A stretch of 64,000 nucleotides of DNA from Nonomuraea polychroma (GCF_004011505.1 NZ_SAUN01000001.1:11455775-11519774), one strand, 5' to 3'; shown: positions 43,490 to 53,430, counted from the first letter of the stretch. Notes: generated by a model not told the origin, from the sequence alone. Program-made: numbers and translations.

Positions 43490-46400
43490 GTGTCTGATTT
43501 TCGAGCACGTACCGGCGAGAGGTTGCGAGACTCAGTGAGGACGAAAAACCCCAGGCACACTCGGCCTGGGGAGTACGCAGGCGGAAGATTCCGGCTGGCT
43601 AACTGGCGTGTGCGCTCGAGGCTGGTCGCGCTCATCCTCATCCCCACGGTGGTGGGCGTGCTCCTCGCCGGCATCCAGTTGGCCAACGCCATCGGCACCA
43701 GCGTCGAGTACCAGCGCCTGACCAAGGCGGCCGAGCTCGTCCAGCGCATCGGCGGGCTCAACCACGAGCTCGCCAAGGAGCGCACGCTCACCGCGTGGTA
43801 CGTCACCGACCGCCGGGCCGGGCGGCTCGTCCAGCTGAAGACTCAGCGACAGGCCACGGACGAGGCCAAGGCGCTGGTGTTGAGCGCCGTGTCCGGCATC
43901 GACGAGTCGTACTCGGAGCGCCTCCGCGAAGGCGCGGAGGACGCGCGCCGCTGGCTCGACGGCCTCGACAGCCTGCGCAACTCCATGGTGGCGGCGAACG
44001 TGCCGCCACGCGCGGCCATCAACACGTACACCACCATGATCGAGGTCCTGTCGTCGGTCAACTCCAGCCTGGCCGGCGGCGTCAACGACGACCATGTGCA
44101 GCGGGACGTGGCCGCGCTCGGCGCGCTGGAGGGCATGAAGGAGGAGGTCTCGCGCCAGCAGGTCATCCTCCTCGTCGCGCTTGTCCAGCGCCAGCTGGAC
44201 AACGAGGCGCTCACCGACTTCCTGGGCTCCTGGGAGACGCAGCAGGCCGAGCTGGTCACTTTCGAGCAGGTCGCCGAGCCCGAGCATCTGCAGGAGTACC
44301 GGCAGCTCGTCAGGGGAAGGCAGATCGACCGCACCGACGCCATGCGGCAGCGCGCGCTGGCCCAGATGCGGGAGTACAACCGGATCCGGGATCTCGACGT
44401 CACCACCTCCCGCGACCTGACCCTCTGGCACGACGGCATGGCGGTGACCGCCACCGCCATGCGCGAGGCCGAGGAGGACCTGGCCACCGAGCTCGTGGCC
44501 AGGACCCGCGAGCTGAGCGACGCCGAGCAGCGCAGCGCGATCATCTCCGGCGCGATGATTCTCGTCCTGCTGCTGCTCGTCCTGATCATCACCACCCGCG
44601 TGGCCGGCTCGCTGGTCCGCCCGCTGCGGCGGCTCCGGGCCGAGGCGCTGCAGGTCGCCACCACCCGGCTGCCCGAGACCGTCCGCGTGCTGCGCGAGCA
44701 GGGTGAGGGCGCGCACGTTCCCGAGGTGCCGACGGTCGGCGTCAACTCCCGCGACGAGATCGGTGAAGTGGCGCGGGCGTTCGACGAGGTCCACCGCGAG
44801 GCGATCCGGCTGGCCGGCGACGAGGCCAAGCTGCGTGCCAACGTCAACGCCATGTTCGTCAACCTCTCCCGCCGCAGCCAGACGCTCGTCGAGCGGCAGC
44901 TGCAGCTCATCGAGGGCCTGGAGCAGGGCGAGGAGGACGAGCAGCGGCTCGCGAACCTCTTCCGCCTCGACCACCTGGCCACCCGCATGCGCCGCAACAG
45001 CGAGAACCTCCTGGTCCTCGCCGGCCAGGAGGCCGCGCGCAAGTGGAGCGAGCCGGTGCCGCTGGTCGACATCGCCCGGGCCTCGTTGTCGGAGGTCGAG
45101 AACTACGAACGCGTCCAGATCCAGATTCCGTCCGGCACGCTGATCGTCGGCCCGGCCGTCACCGACGCCGTCCACTTGCTGGCCGAGCTGATCGAGAACG
45201 CGATCTCGTTCTCCCCGCGCGAGAGCAAGGTCACGGTCACCAGCACGCCTGCCGAGGGCGGCGTGCTGGTCACCATCAACGACCTGGGCATCGGCATGAG
45301 CCAGGAGGAACTGGCCGAGACCAACTGGCGGCTGGCCAACCCGCCGGTCGTGGACGTGTCGGTGTCGCGGCGCATGGGCCTGTTCGTGGTCGGCCGGCTG
45401 GCGCTGCGGCACGGCATCAGGGTCCAGCTCAGCATGCGGGAGACCGGTGGCCTGAGCGCGCTGGTCATGCTGCCCGACGTCCTGATCACCAGCGCGGCCG
45501 GGGTGCCCCAGAGGGGCGGGCAGTACGAGGCGTTCACGACGTTCGACCCGAGCATGTTCGCTGAGCCGTCGACGAACGGGTCGGGGCCGCGGCACGGCGC
45601 CCAGTCCGTGGATCCGTCCGAACAGGTGGTGGACACCCAGTGGCCGGGCTCGTTGCCCGCACCCGGGACCGGTGCCTGGCCGTCCTTCGGCGAGCAGCCT
45701 GCGGCCTTTGGCGAGCAGCCGGCCGCGTTCGGGGAGCAGCCGGTGGGTGGGACGCCTGCCGGGGCGCCGGGCGTGACGCCAGGTGGCCTGAGCGACGAGC
45801 CGCGCTGGCCGTCGTTCGCCGAGGAACCGCCTGCCGGCCGGCAGCAGGAGGATCACCGCTGGTTCGAGGACTCGCGCTGGCCGTCGTTCGCGGAGGAGCC
45901 GCCGCCCGCTCCGGCGCAGCCTCAGTCGTTCGCGGAGAACCAGTGGCCGTCCTTCGCCGAGCAGCCGCCGCCCCTGCAGGAGGAGGAGCCGCGCTGGCCC
46001 TCGTTCTCCACGGAGCCGCCGAAGGACCGGGAGGAGCCGTCCGCCGGGTGGTCGTCCTTTGCCGATCCGCTGCCGCGCAGGTCGCTGTTCGAGTCGGAGG
46101 ACCGGCCCGCGCCGCAGTTCGGCGATGACCACCGCGCCCCGTTCGCCCAGGAGCCCAAGCCCGCCGACAGGTTCGAGCAGAACGGGCGCTCCGACTACGA
46201 CCCGTTCGGGCCCGGCCGCTACTCCTCCCAGGACATGACCGGCCCGCTCCCGGTGGTGCGCAACTCGCCCATGGAGGAGCAGAACGAGGAGTACCTGCCG
46301 ATCTTCTCGTCGGTCGGCTCGGACTGGTTCCGCCGGCCGGACCCCGAGCAGCTGAGGCCACGTTCCGAGCCCCCGTTCTCGGACGAGTCTCAACCACAGG

Positions 46401-46816
46401 CAGCGCCTCAGGCGAGGGCAAGGCACTCGGCAGAGGACGAGCCGGAGATCACCGCGGTGCATCCGGCCATCCCGGCGGACTCGCCCGCGCCTTCGGGGAG
46501 GACGTCGTTGCCGCAGCGCAAGCCGGGTCAGTCGGGCGCGGGCGCGTCCTGGTCGTCTCCCGCGGACTCCGGCTTCCAGGCCGCGCAGGCGGCCGCGCAG
46601 CCCACGCTGGGCGGCACGACCGCCTCGGGCCTGCCGCGCCGCGTCCCCAAGGCCAACCTGGTGCCCGGAACGGCCAGCCTCGCCGAGCCCCAGCCCACGT
46701 CACCGGCGCCGCAGATCTCGCCTGAGCGACTGCGTAACCGGCTCTCCAGCTTCCAGCAGGGTGTCCGGCAGGGCCGGGCGTTCACCCGCGGCGAAGAGAA
46801 TGAGGAGGACAAATGA
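43490..46816 (+). CDS. Conservon 3 sensor histidine kinase-like protein (CvnA)
   Basis: A protein of up to 1108 residues, the longest of the three kinases. FRLANWRVRSRLVALILIPT leads into TM1, then come a NIT-like domain, TM2 (about residues 348-370), HAMP, LDHLATRMRR (candidate His495) and an HATPase_c domain (VENAISFSPRE; NDLGIG). The tail of over 400 residues is acidic and Pro-rich. It has repeated WPSFAEEPP-type units (about 770-845) and AFGEQP repeats, followed by EYLPIFSSV (about 934), ANLVPGT (about 1054) and RLSSFQQGVRQGR. GTG at 43490 is listed; GTG at 43535 would give an N-terminus closer to the other two. Confidence 0.88.
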   Translation: MSDFRARTGERLRDSVRTKNPRHTRPGEYAGGRFRLANWRVRSRLVALILIPTVVGVLLAGIQLANAIGTSVEYQRLTKAAELVQRIGGLNHELAKERTLTAWYVTDRRAGRLVQLKTQRQATDEAKALVLSAVSGIDESYSERLREGAEDARRWLDGLDSLRNSMVAANVPPRAAINTYTTMIEVLSSVNSSLAGGVNDDHVQRDVAALGALEGMKEEVSRQQVILLVALVQRQLDNEALTDFLGSWETQQAELVTFEQVAEPEHLQEYRQLVRGRQIDRTDAMRQRALAQMREYNRIRDLDVTTSRDLTLWHDGMAVTATAMREAEEDLATELVARTRELSDAEQRSAIISGAMILVLLLLVLIITTRVAGSLVRPLRRLRAEALQVATTRLPETVRVLREQGEGAHVPEVPTVGVNSRDEIGEVARAFDEVHREAIRLAGDEAKLRANVNAMFVNLSRRSQTLVERQLQLIEGLEQGEEDEQRLANLFRLDHLATRMRRNSENLLVLAGQEAARKWSEPVPLVDIARASLSEVENYERVQIQIPSGTLIVGPAVTDAVHLLAELIENAISFSPRESKVTVTSTPAEGGVLVTINDLGIGMSQEELAETNWRLANPPVVDVSVSRRMGLFVVGRLALRHGIRVQLSMRETGGLSALVMLPDVLITSAAGVPQRGGQYEAFTTFDPSMFAEPSTNGSGPRHGAQSVDPSEQVVDTQWPGSLPAPGTGAWPSFGEQPAAFGEQPAAFGEQPVGGTPAGAPGVTPGGLSDEPRWPSFAEEPPAGRQQEDHRWFEDSRWPSFAEEPPPAPAQPQSFAENQWPSFAEQPPPLQEEEPRWPSFSTEPPKDREEPSAGWSSFADPLPRRSLFESEDRPAPQFGDDHRAPFAQEPKPADRFEQNGRSDYDPFGPGRYSSQDMTGPLPVVRNSPMEEQNEEYLPIFSSVGSDWFRRPDPEQLRPRSEPPFSDESQPQAAPQARARHSAEDEPEITAVHPAIPADSPAPSGRTSLPQRKPGQSGAGASWSSPADSGFQAAQAAAQPTLGGTTASGLPRRVPKANLVPGTASLAEPQPTSPAPQISPERLRNRLSSFQQGVRQGRAFTRGEENEEDK

Positions 46817-47235
46817 GAGAGATGAGCCAGGGAGCACGCGGCATTAGCTGGCTGATCACGGATTTCGTGAACAACGTGCCAGGTGTCGCGCACACGGTCG
46901 TGGTCTCGTCCGACGGCTTGCCGCTGGCCTTCTCCGAGGGTTTTCCCAAGGACCGGGCCGACCAGCTCGCGGCGGTCGCCTCTGGTGTGATCAGTTTGAC
47001 CCAGGGCGCCGCGCGGGTCTTCGAAGGCGGTATGGTGACGCAGACCGTCATCGAGATGCAGCGCGGGCTATTGATGATCATGTCCATCAGCGATGGATCC
47101 TGTTTGGCGGTCCTGGCCGCACCGGACTGTGACATGGGCCTGGTGGCGTACCAGATGACCCTGCTGGTCGAACGGGCGGGGCAGGTTCTCACTCCGGCCG
47201 TACGCGCTGAGCTGCAAGCGGCCCGCCCTCGCTAG
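46813..47235 (+). CDS. Conservon 3 roadblock/LC7 protein (CvnB)
   Basis: A 140-residue roadblock/LC7 protein (VAHTVVVSSDGLPLAFSEGFP; DCDMGLVAYQMTLLVERAGQVLTPAVRAEL). The ATG overlaps the cvnA3 stop (ATGA). Very similar to CvnB2 and to the truncated fourth copy at 63447. Confidence 0.93.
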   Translation: MREMSQGARGISWLITDFVNNVPGVAHTVVVSSDGLPLAFSEGFPKDRADQLAAVASGVISLTQGAARVFEGGMVTQTVIEMQRGLLMIMSISDGSCLAVLAAPDCDMGLVAYQMTLLVERAGQVLTPAVRAELQAARPR

Positions 47236-47257
47236 CGGGGGCGTGTGACAGGAGATC

Positions 47258-47662
47258 ATGGTGACAGGTCAGGGTTGGGCTGGTGATAGCACTCCGCCGC
47301 ATCCGGCGGCTCCCCGTCCGCAGAAGCCGAGCTCCCTGGTCCGGCCGTATGCCGTGACCGGGGGGCGTACCGCGCCGCGGATGAAGTTCGCCATGGAGGC
47401 ACTGGTGTCCTCCGTGACGTCGGAATACCAAGACATTTCCCTACTGAGTCCGGAGTATCAGGCGATCATCCAACTGACCCGGAACGTCCGGTCGGTTGCT
47501 GAAATCTCCGCCCTTTTACGCCAGCCCCTTGGCGTGGTCCGGGTGCTGATCGCCGACATGGCGTCGGAAGGCCTGATCCGCGTGCACCAGCCTGCGCTGG
47601 ACGCGGGAAAGCCGGACCTCAACTTGCTCGAAAGGGTGCTCAGTGGACTTCGCAGGCTCTAG
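47258..47662 (+). CDS. Conservon 3 DUF742 protein (CvnC)
   Basis: A 134-residue DUF742 protein with a longer Pro-rich N-terminus before RPYAVTGGRTAPRMKFAMEALVSS. The winged-helix part is RSVAEISALLRQPLGVVRVLIADMASEGLIRVH and the end is LLERVLSGLRRL. It overlaps cvnD3 by 20 bp. Confidence 0.93.
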   Translation: MVTGQGWAGDSTPPHPAAPRPQKPSSLVRPYAVTGGRTAPRMKFAMEALVSSVTSEYQDISLLSPEYQAIIQLTRNVRSVAEISALLRQPLGVVRVLIADMASEGLIRVHQPALDAGKPDLNLLERVLSGLRRL

Positions 47663-48221
47663 TCCCGGCCTGACCTCGACGAAGATCGTCGTGGCCGGGG
47701 GCTTCGGCGTGGGCAAGACGACGTTCGTGGGTGCGGTGTCGGAGATCCTCCCGCTCACCACGGAGGCGGTCATGACCGACGCCTCCGCGCACGTCGACGA
47801 TGTCTCGCTCACGCCGAACAAGACGACCACGACCGTCGCCATGGACTTCGGCCGGGTCTCGCTGGACCGTGACCTGATCCTGTACCTGTTCGGCACGCCC
47901 GGGCAGCACCGGTTCTGGTTCATGTGGGACGACCTGGTGCGGGGCGCGATCGGCGCGGTCGTCCTGGTGGACACCCGCCGCCTGGCCGACAGCTTCCCCG
48001 CGATCGACTACTTCGAAGAGGCGAAACTGCCCTTCGTGATCGGCATCAACGGCTGGGACGGCCAGTTCGCACATGCGGATGAGGAAATCCGCGAGGCCCT
48101 GTCCGTCGGCGGACACATCCCGATCGTGCGCCTGGACGCCCGGCAGCGGGAGTCGGTGAAGTCGACTCTGATCACCTTGGTGGAGCACGCCCTGACCCGC
48201 CACATGCACACGCCCGTATAG
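47643..48221 (+). CDS. Conservon 3 small GTPase (CvnD)
   Basis: A 192-residue CvnD, near-identical by eye to conservon 1's GTPase through the G domain (GGFGVGKTT; LFGTPGQHRFWFMWDD; NGWD intact), with a different C-terminus (LTRHMHTPV). The GTG start overlaps cvnC3. The close match to CvnD1 while the kinases' tails differ suggests common nucleotide handling with different inputs. Confidence 0.93.
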   Translation: MDFAGSSPGLTSTKIVVAGGFGVGKTTFVGAVSEILPLTTEAVMTDASAHVDDVSLTPNKTTTTVAMDFGRVSLDRDLILYLFGTPGQHRFWFMWDDLVRGAIGAVVLVDTRRLADSFPAIDYFEEAKLPFVIGINGWDGQFAHADEEIREALSVGGHIPIVRLDARQRESVKSTLITLVEHALTRHMHTPV

Positions 48222-48283
48222 ACGTTCACCGGGTGCCGTCTGGCCGTAGGTTCCCTGGCGGCACCCACCCCCTCCGGCGGGGC

Positions 48284-49570
48284 TCAAAGGCGCGGAGGCG
48301 GGTCCATGGGTGGGAGCGGCTTGCCGTACAGCCAGGAGGACAGCAGCGGTCCGGCCGGCCGGGAGGTGTGCCGCTGGACGTGTCCGGCGAACTCCTGCGT
48401 GGTGACGCTCCCGTGCCGCCGCTCGGTCGTCCAGGCGAGCAGCACCCGGAAGAAGACCTCGTCGCCGAGGGCCCGGCGCAACGCGTGCAGGGTCAGCGCG
48501 CCCCGCTTGTAGACGCGGTCGTCGAACAGCATGGCCGCGCCGGGATCGGCCAGGACGAAGTCCTGCGGAAGCAGGGCGAGCCTTTGGTGCCAGCGCTGGG
48601 CGTGGGCACCCGCGGGCGGGCCGCCGGACGCCTCCGACCAGAGCCACTCGGCGTAGGCGGCGAAGCCCTCCTGCAACCAGATGTCGCGCCAGCAGGCCAC
48701 GGTGAGGCTGTTGCCGAACCACTGGTGCGCCAGCTCGTGCGCGATGAGGCGTTCGAACCCGCGCATGCCGTCGACATGGTTCCTGCCGAAGATCGACATG
48801 CCCTGGGCCTCGACCGGGATGTCCAGGTCGTCGTCGGCCACCACGACGGTGTAGCCGGTGAACGGATAGGGCCCGAACAGGTCGGTGAACAGCTCCATCA
48901 TCTCGCCCTGCCGGCCGAAGTCCCGCCGCACCCGCGTGGCGAGGCGCGCCGGGTACGCCAGCCGGGTGCCGGCGACGTCCGAGAGCTGGTAACGCCCGAT
49001 CTGCACGCTGGCCAGGTAACTCGCCATGGGCTCGGTCTGATCGTAGATCCACGTCGTGTTCGCGCCCGCGCGGCGCTTGCCGACGAGCACGCCGTTCGCG
49101 ATGACGTGGTACGGCGACGCGGTCGTCACGGAGATCCGGTAGGACGCCTTGTCGTCGGGCCGATCGTTGCACGGGAACCAGGAAGGCGCGCCGATCGGCT
49201 GGCCGGCGACGAGCGCGCCGTCGGTCAGCTCCTCCCAGCCCAGGCCGCCCCAAGGGCTCGGCACCGGTACGGGGCTGCCCGAGTAGCGCACCTCCACCCC
49301 GGCGCGCGCTCCCGCGGGCAGCGACCTGGGCAGGCTCACGCGTAGCTTGCCCCTGCCGTACGAATAGCGGGCGGCGCCGCCGTCCACGGTGACGCCCGAA
49401 ACCCGGAACTTGCCGAGGTCCAGGTCGAGGGCGCTGAGAGGTTCAGCGGCGGACACCGTCAGCCGTGCCGTGCCGTCGAGCCGGTTGGCCTGGACCCGGT
49501 AGCTCAGCGTCAGGTCGTAGTGCGTGACGCCGTACCGGTGGTCGCCGTGCTCTGGGAAGTATGACGTCAT
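48284..49570 (-). CDS. M1-family zinc metallopeptidase coupled to the Pls-like synthetase
   Basis: A 428-residue M1 peptidase: zinc motif HELAHQWFGN with the downstream Glu in LQEGFAAYAEW, a Tyr in the DRVYKRGALTL segment, and an N-terminal beta domain. The usual GxMEN exopeptidase loop reads AQGMSIFG, as in shorter actinobacterial M1 proteins. The C-terminal helical ARM domain is missing, so it is much shorter than aminopeptidase N. No signal peptide is seen. ATG at 49570 overlaps the synthetase stop by 4 bp. The coupling suggests it trims or degrades the synthetase product, as the poly-lysine-degrading peptidases do in epsilon-poly-lysine producers (inference). Confidence 0.88.
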   Translation of the reverse strand: MTSYFPEHGDHRYGVTHYDLTLSYRVQANRLDGTARLTVSAAEPLSALDLDLGKFRVSGVTVDGGAARYSYGRGKLRVSLPRSLPAGARAGVEVRYSGSPVPVPSPWGGLGWEELTDGALVAGQPIGAPSWFPCNDRPDDKASYRISVTTASPYHVIANGVLVGKRRAGANTTWIYDQTEPMASYLASVQIGRYQLSDVAGTRLAYPARLATRVRRDFGRQGEMMELFTDLFGPYPFTGYTVVVADDDLDIPVEAQGMSIFGRNHVDGMRGFERLIAHELAHQWFGNSLTVACWRDIWLQEGFAAYAEWLWSEASGGPPAGAHAQRWHQRLALLPQDFVLADPGAAMLFDDRVYKRGALTLHALRRALGDEVFFRVLLAWTTERRHGSVTTQEFAGHVQRHTSRPAGPLLSSWLYGKPLPPMDPPPRL

Positions 49571-52500
49571 CGCCACGCCGAGATGGGGTTGCCGAACCAC
49601 CTGGCCCGGCTCGGCACGGTCTCGCCGCGCATGACCAGCGAGGCGGGGCCGATCGTGGTGTCCGCGCCCACCCTCGCGGCCGGCAGCACCACGCCGTGCG
49701 GGCCCAGCGTCGCGCCGGCCTCGAGCGTCACCGTGTCCATGCTCATGACGCGGTCATGGAAGAGATGTGTCTGCAGAACGCAGCCCCGGTTGACGCACGC
49801 ACCGTCGCCAAGTGTCACAAGATCCGCCTCGGGAAGCCAGTACGTGTCACACGTGACCCCATGCCCAATGCGTGCCCCGAGCGAACGCAGCCACACGTTC
49901 AGCGGCGCGGTGCCCAGCCACGGCTGCGCGAACCAGGGGGCGGCCAGCACTTCGACGAAGTTGTCCGCCAGCTCGTTGCGCCACACGAACGAGCTCCACA
50001 GCGGCTGGTTCCCGATCCCGATCCGGCCGACCAGCGCCCACTTGGCGGCTGTCGCGACCGCCGCCGCGAGCACCCCGGCGGCCAGCATGACGACGCCGGA
50101 CAGGGCGGCCGCCGCGGCGAAGCCGTAGCCTGCCGCGAGCCCTTCGAAGGCGGCGGCGACCAGGACGGCGAGCGCCACCGCGCCCATCGCGGGCACCACG
50201 CGGAAGACCTCGACGAGCGCCCTGGCCGCCTTGTACCGCGCGGGCGGGTCGTAGGTCCGGCTCCTGTCGGCCGCTTCGGCGGTGCGGCGCAGCTCCATGG
50301 GAGGCATGCCCACGTAGGAGGAGCCGGACTTGGCCTTCTTCGGCGCCGCCGAGAGCACCCCGACCAGGCCGTCCTTGGGCACCTTGCGGCCCGGCGCGGT
50401 CATCCCGGAGTTGCCGAGGAAGGCGCGCTTGCCGATCCGCGCGGACGCGATGCGCATCCAGCCGCCGTCGAGCTCGTACGGGGCCACCATCGTGTCGTCC
50501 GCCAGGAAGGCGCCGTCGCCGACCGACGTCATCGTGGGCAGTGCGAGGACCGTGGACAGCTCGACGCCTCGGCCCACCTTCATGCCGAGGGCTCGCAGCC
50601 ACGCGGGGGTCAGGACGCTCGCGTACAGCGGGAAGAGCCAGACGCGTGCCGAGGCCATCAGGCGTCCGGTCGCCCAGGCCTGCCAGGCCTGGCGGCTGTG
50701 CACCGGATGTTGCCCCGGGTGCAGGCGCAGCCCGAGCAAGCGCACGCTGACCAGCGTGATCAGGGCGAAGGCCGCCATACCGGCGATCGTCGCCAGCGGT
50801 ACGCCGGTCAGAGCGGCGGCGAGGGCATCGCCGAGCGTGCGGGCGTCCCCCGCGAACGTGGCCAGGACCGCGAGGCCGGCTCCGGCCGCGACCGCCGGGA
50901 GCAGGCTGAGTGCGATGGCGGTCAGGCCGTACAGCGACGCCCAGAAGCGGGACCGGGTGGCCCGCTCTCCCGGTTTACGGGCTTTGCCCTGCCTGAACGC
51001 CGGCACGCCGGCCCAGAGTTCGCCCGAGGGCACGGCGCCGGAGACCGCCGATCCCGGAGCTATCCGGGAGTTCTTCCCGATCCGCGCACCGGGTAGCAGC
51101 GTCGAGCGGGAACCGACGATGGCGCCCGCGCCGATCCGGATCTCGCCGATGTGCAGCAGGTCGCCGTCGTACCAGTGGCCGCTGAGGTCGACCTCCTGCT
51201 CGACCGACGCGCCACGGCCCAGCCTGAGCAGTCCGGTGACGGGCGGTGGCGAGTGCAGGTCGGCGTCCACGCCTACCTTGGCGCCGAGCAGCCGGGCGTA
51301 CCACGCCATCCAGGGCGCGCCGGCCAGGTCGGGGACACCGAGCCTGGCCGCGAACTGCTCGGCGAACCACAGTCTCAGATGGACGCCGCTCCCTCGTGGG
51401 TGGCTGCCCGGCCGTACGCCGCGCAGCAGCAGCCGGGCCACCGCCGCGGACAGGCCCATCCGTCCCATGGGCGTGACGAACGCCAGTCCGCCCAGGGCCA
51501 CCCACCACCACGACAGAGCCGGTGCCCATGCCGGTGCGAGCAGGTTGTTGAGCGCGGCGAGCAGCACGATCCAGCGCATCGCGCCGACGGTGAGCAGCGG
51601 GACCATGAGCAAGGACTGCACCAGGGCGGCCCGCCGGGGCATGGGAGTCACGGGCGGCCGCGCGGGCTCGCGCCCGCTCCCCGCCACCAGGAGCCGCGCC
51701 AGTCCGGCGAGCGTCGGCTGTGCGTACACGTCGCCCACCGCCACATCCGGGTAGTCGGGGCGCAGCACGGAGACCAGCCTGGCCGCGGCCAGGCTGGTGC
51801 CGCCGTCGGCGAAGAAGTCCGCGCCGGGTCCTTCGGGCGCCACGCCGAGGATGCCGGTCCACCGCTCCGCCAGCAGCGCCTCGGCCGGGCTCCACTCGGC
51901 TGCGGGCGCGGACGGCTCGGCCAGCGGCCAGGGCAGCGCGTCACGATCGATCTTGCCCGAGGTCCTGGTCGGGAGCGAGTCGACCGGCGCCAGGCGCGGC
52001 ACCAGGGCGGCGGGTAGCGAGTCGGCGAGCAGCTCGCGCGCCTCACCGGCGTCGAAGCCGGGTCCGGTGACGACGTACCCCACGAGCACCTGGTGGCCGC
52101 CGCCCGCGGTGCGGACGGCGGCGGCGGCGCCGGTGACGCCGGGCAATGCCTGCAACGCGGCGTCCACCTCGCCCAGCTCGATCCTGCGCCCGCCGAGCTT
52201 CACCTGGTCGTCGGCCCGGCCGACGAAGACGAGGCCCTCGGGGTCGGCCCGTACGAGGTCACCGCTGCGGTAGGCGCGTTCCCAGCCCAGCGATGGCAGC
52301 GGCGCATACTTCTCGGCGTCCTTCACCGGGTCCAGGTAGCGGGCCAGCCCCACGCCCCCGATGACGAGCTCGCCGGTCTCGCCCATGGCCACCGGCTCGC
52401 CCGAGTCGCCGATCACCGCCAGGTCCCACCCGTCGAGGGGCAGCCCGATGCGTACGGGCCCGTCGCCCGTGAGCCGGGCCGCGGACGCGACGACGGTCGC

Positions 52501-53430
52501 CTCGGTGGGCCCGTACGTGTTCCACACCTCCCGGCCCGGAACGGCGAGCCGCTCCGCGAGCTCCGGAGGGCATGCCTCGCCGCCGAAGATGAGCAGCCGG
52601 ATCCCGCCGAGATGCTCGACGGGCCAGAGCGCGGCCAGCGTCGGCACGGTGGAGACGGCCGTGATGCGCTGGGCCGCCAGCCAGGGTCCCAGGTCCAACC
52701 CGGTGCGTACGAGGGCCCTGGGCGCGGGCACGAGGCAGGCGCCGTGCCGCCAGGCCAGCCACATCTCCTCACAGGAGGCGTCGAAGGCCACGGAGAGCCC
52801 GGCCAGCACCCGGTCGCCGGGGCCCAGCGGCCGCTCATGAAGGAAGAGCCCCGCTTCCGCGTCGGCGAAGGCGGCCGCGGACCGGTGCGTCACGGCGACG
52901 CCCTTCGGCCTGCCGGTGGACCCGGACGTGAAGATGATCCACGCGTCGTCGTCCGGCAGCGGCGCCGCCGGAGCCGTTCCCAGGCTCCCGGACGGCGCGG
53001 CGGCCGTTCCCGCGCCTTCGCGGATCGTCAGGTTGTCGCCGATGACGGCGTCGACCCGGGCTTCTGTGAAGACCAGTTCGGCCCGTTCGTCCGGGTCGTC
53101 GGCGTCGACGGGCACGTACGCGGCGCCGGCCGCGAGCACGGCGAGGATGGAGACGTACAACTCGGCGGTCCCGGACGCGATGCGCACGCCGACCCTGGCG
53201 CCGCGGCCGATGCCGGCTTCCGCGAGCTCGCCGGCGACCCGGTCCACCTCGGCACGCAACGAGCGATAGTCGAGGCGCACGGTGCCGTCGTCCAGCGCAG
53301 GCGCCTCGGGATGAAGGCGCGTGGTCTCGTCGAGGATGTCGAGCAACGTGCGGGGTGGCGACGCCAGCAGACCGGCGGGATAGACCGCGGAGGCGGTCCT
53401 GGGACGTAAATCGGCCGAGTTGCGAGACAA
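49567..53430 (-). CDS. Pls/PosA-family non-ribosomal peptide synthetase (poly-amino-acid synthetase type)
   Basis: A 1287-residue membrane-bound single-module synthetase. An adenylation domain (about 25-500; FTSGSTGRPKGVAVTH; GKIDRD Lys493) is followed by a carrier domain (GGTS, Ser546). Three soluble left-handed-helix/acyltransferase-like domains are separated by three pairs of membrane helices (six in all), the layout of epsilon-poly-L-lysine synthetase. Hand alignment of pocket residues to GrsA gives D-A-E-S-I-G-T-V-V-K, close to the lysine code of bacitracin synthetase; Asp217 and Glu221 are the key positions. The TTG start follows GGGAG. Substrate lysine or another basic amino acid is inferred; no condensation or thioesterase domain of the usual kind is present. 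Confidence 0.88.
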   Translation of the reverse strand: MSRNSADLRPRTASAVYPAGLLASPPRTLLDILDETTRLHPEAPALDDGTVRLDYRSLRAEVDRVAGELAEAGIGRGARVGVRIASGTAELYVSILAVLAAGAAYVPVDADDPDERAELVFTEARVDAVIGDNLTIREGAGTAAAPSGSLGTAPAAPLPDDDAWIIFTSGSTGRPKGVAVTHRSAAAFADAEAGLFLHERPLGPGDRVLAGLSVAFDASCEEMWLAWRHGACLVPAPRALVRTGLDLGPWLAAQRITAVSTVPTLAALWPVEHLGGIRLLIFGGEACPPELAERLAVPGREVWNTYGPTEATVVASAARLTGDGPVRIGLPLDGWDLAVIGDSGEPVAMGETGELVIGGVGLARYLDPVKDAEKYAPLPSLGWERAYRSGDLVRADPEGLVFVGRADDQVKLGGRRIELGEVDAALQALPGVTGAAAAVRTAGGGHQVLVGYVVTGPGFDAGEARELLADSLPAALVPRLAPVDSLPTRTSGKIDRDALPWPLAEPSAPAAEWSPAEALLAERWTGILGVAPEGPGADFFADGGTSLAAARLVSVLRPDYPDVAVGDVYAQPTLAGLARLLVAGSGREPARPPVTPMPRRAALVQSLLMVPLLTVGAMRWIVLLAALNNLLAPAWAPALSWWWVALGGLAFVTPMGRMGLSAAVARLLLRGVRPGSHPRGSGVHLRLWFAEQFAARLGVPDLAGAPWMAWYARLLGAKVGVDADLHSPPPVTGLLRLGRGASVEQEVDLSGHWYDGDLLHIGEIRIGAGAIVGSRSTLLPGARIGKNSRIAPGSAVSGAVPSGELWAGVPAFRQGKARKPGERATRSRFWASLYGLTAIALSLLPAVAAGAGLAVLATFAGDARTLGDALAAALTGVPLATIAGMAAFALITLVSVRLLGLRLHPGQHPVHSRQAWQAWATGRLMASARVWLFPLYASVLTPAWLRALGMKVGRGVELSTVLALPTMTSVGDGAFLADDTMVAPYELDGGWMRIASARIGKRAFLGNSGMTAPGRKVPKDGLVGVLSAAPKKAKSGSSYVGMPPMELRRTAEAADRSRTYDPPARYKAARALVEVFRVVPAMGAVALAVLVAAAFEGLAAGYGFAAAAALSGVVMLAAGVLAAAVATAAKWALVGRIGIGNQPLWSSFVWRNELADNFVEVLAAPWFAQPWLGTAPLNVWLRSLGARIGHGVTCDTYWLPEADLVTLGDGACVNRGCVLQTHLFHDRVMSMDTVTLEAGATLGPHGVVLPAARVGADTTIGPASLVMRGETVPSRARWFGNPISAWR

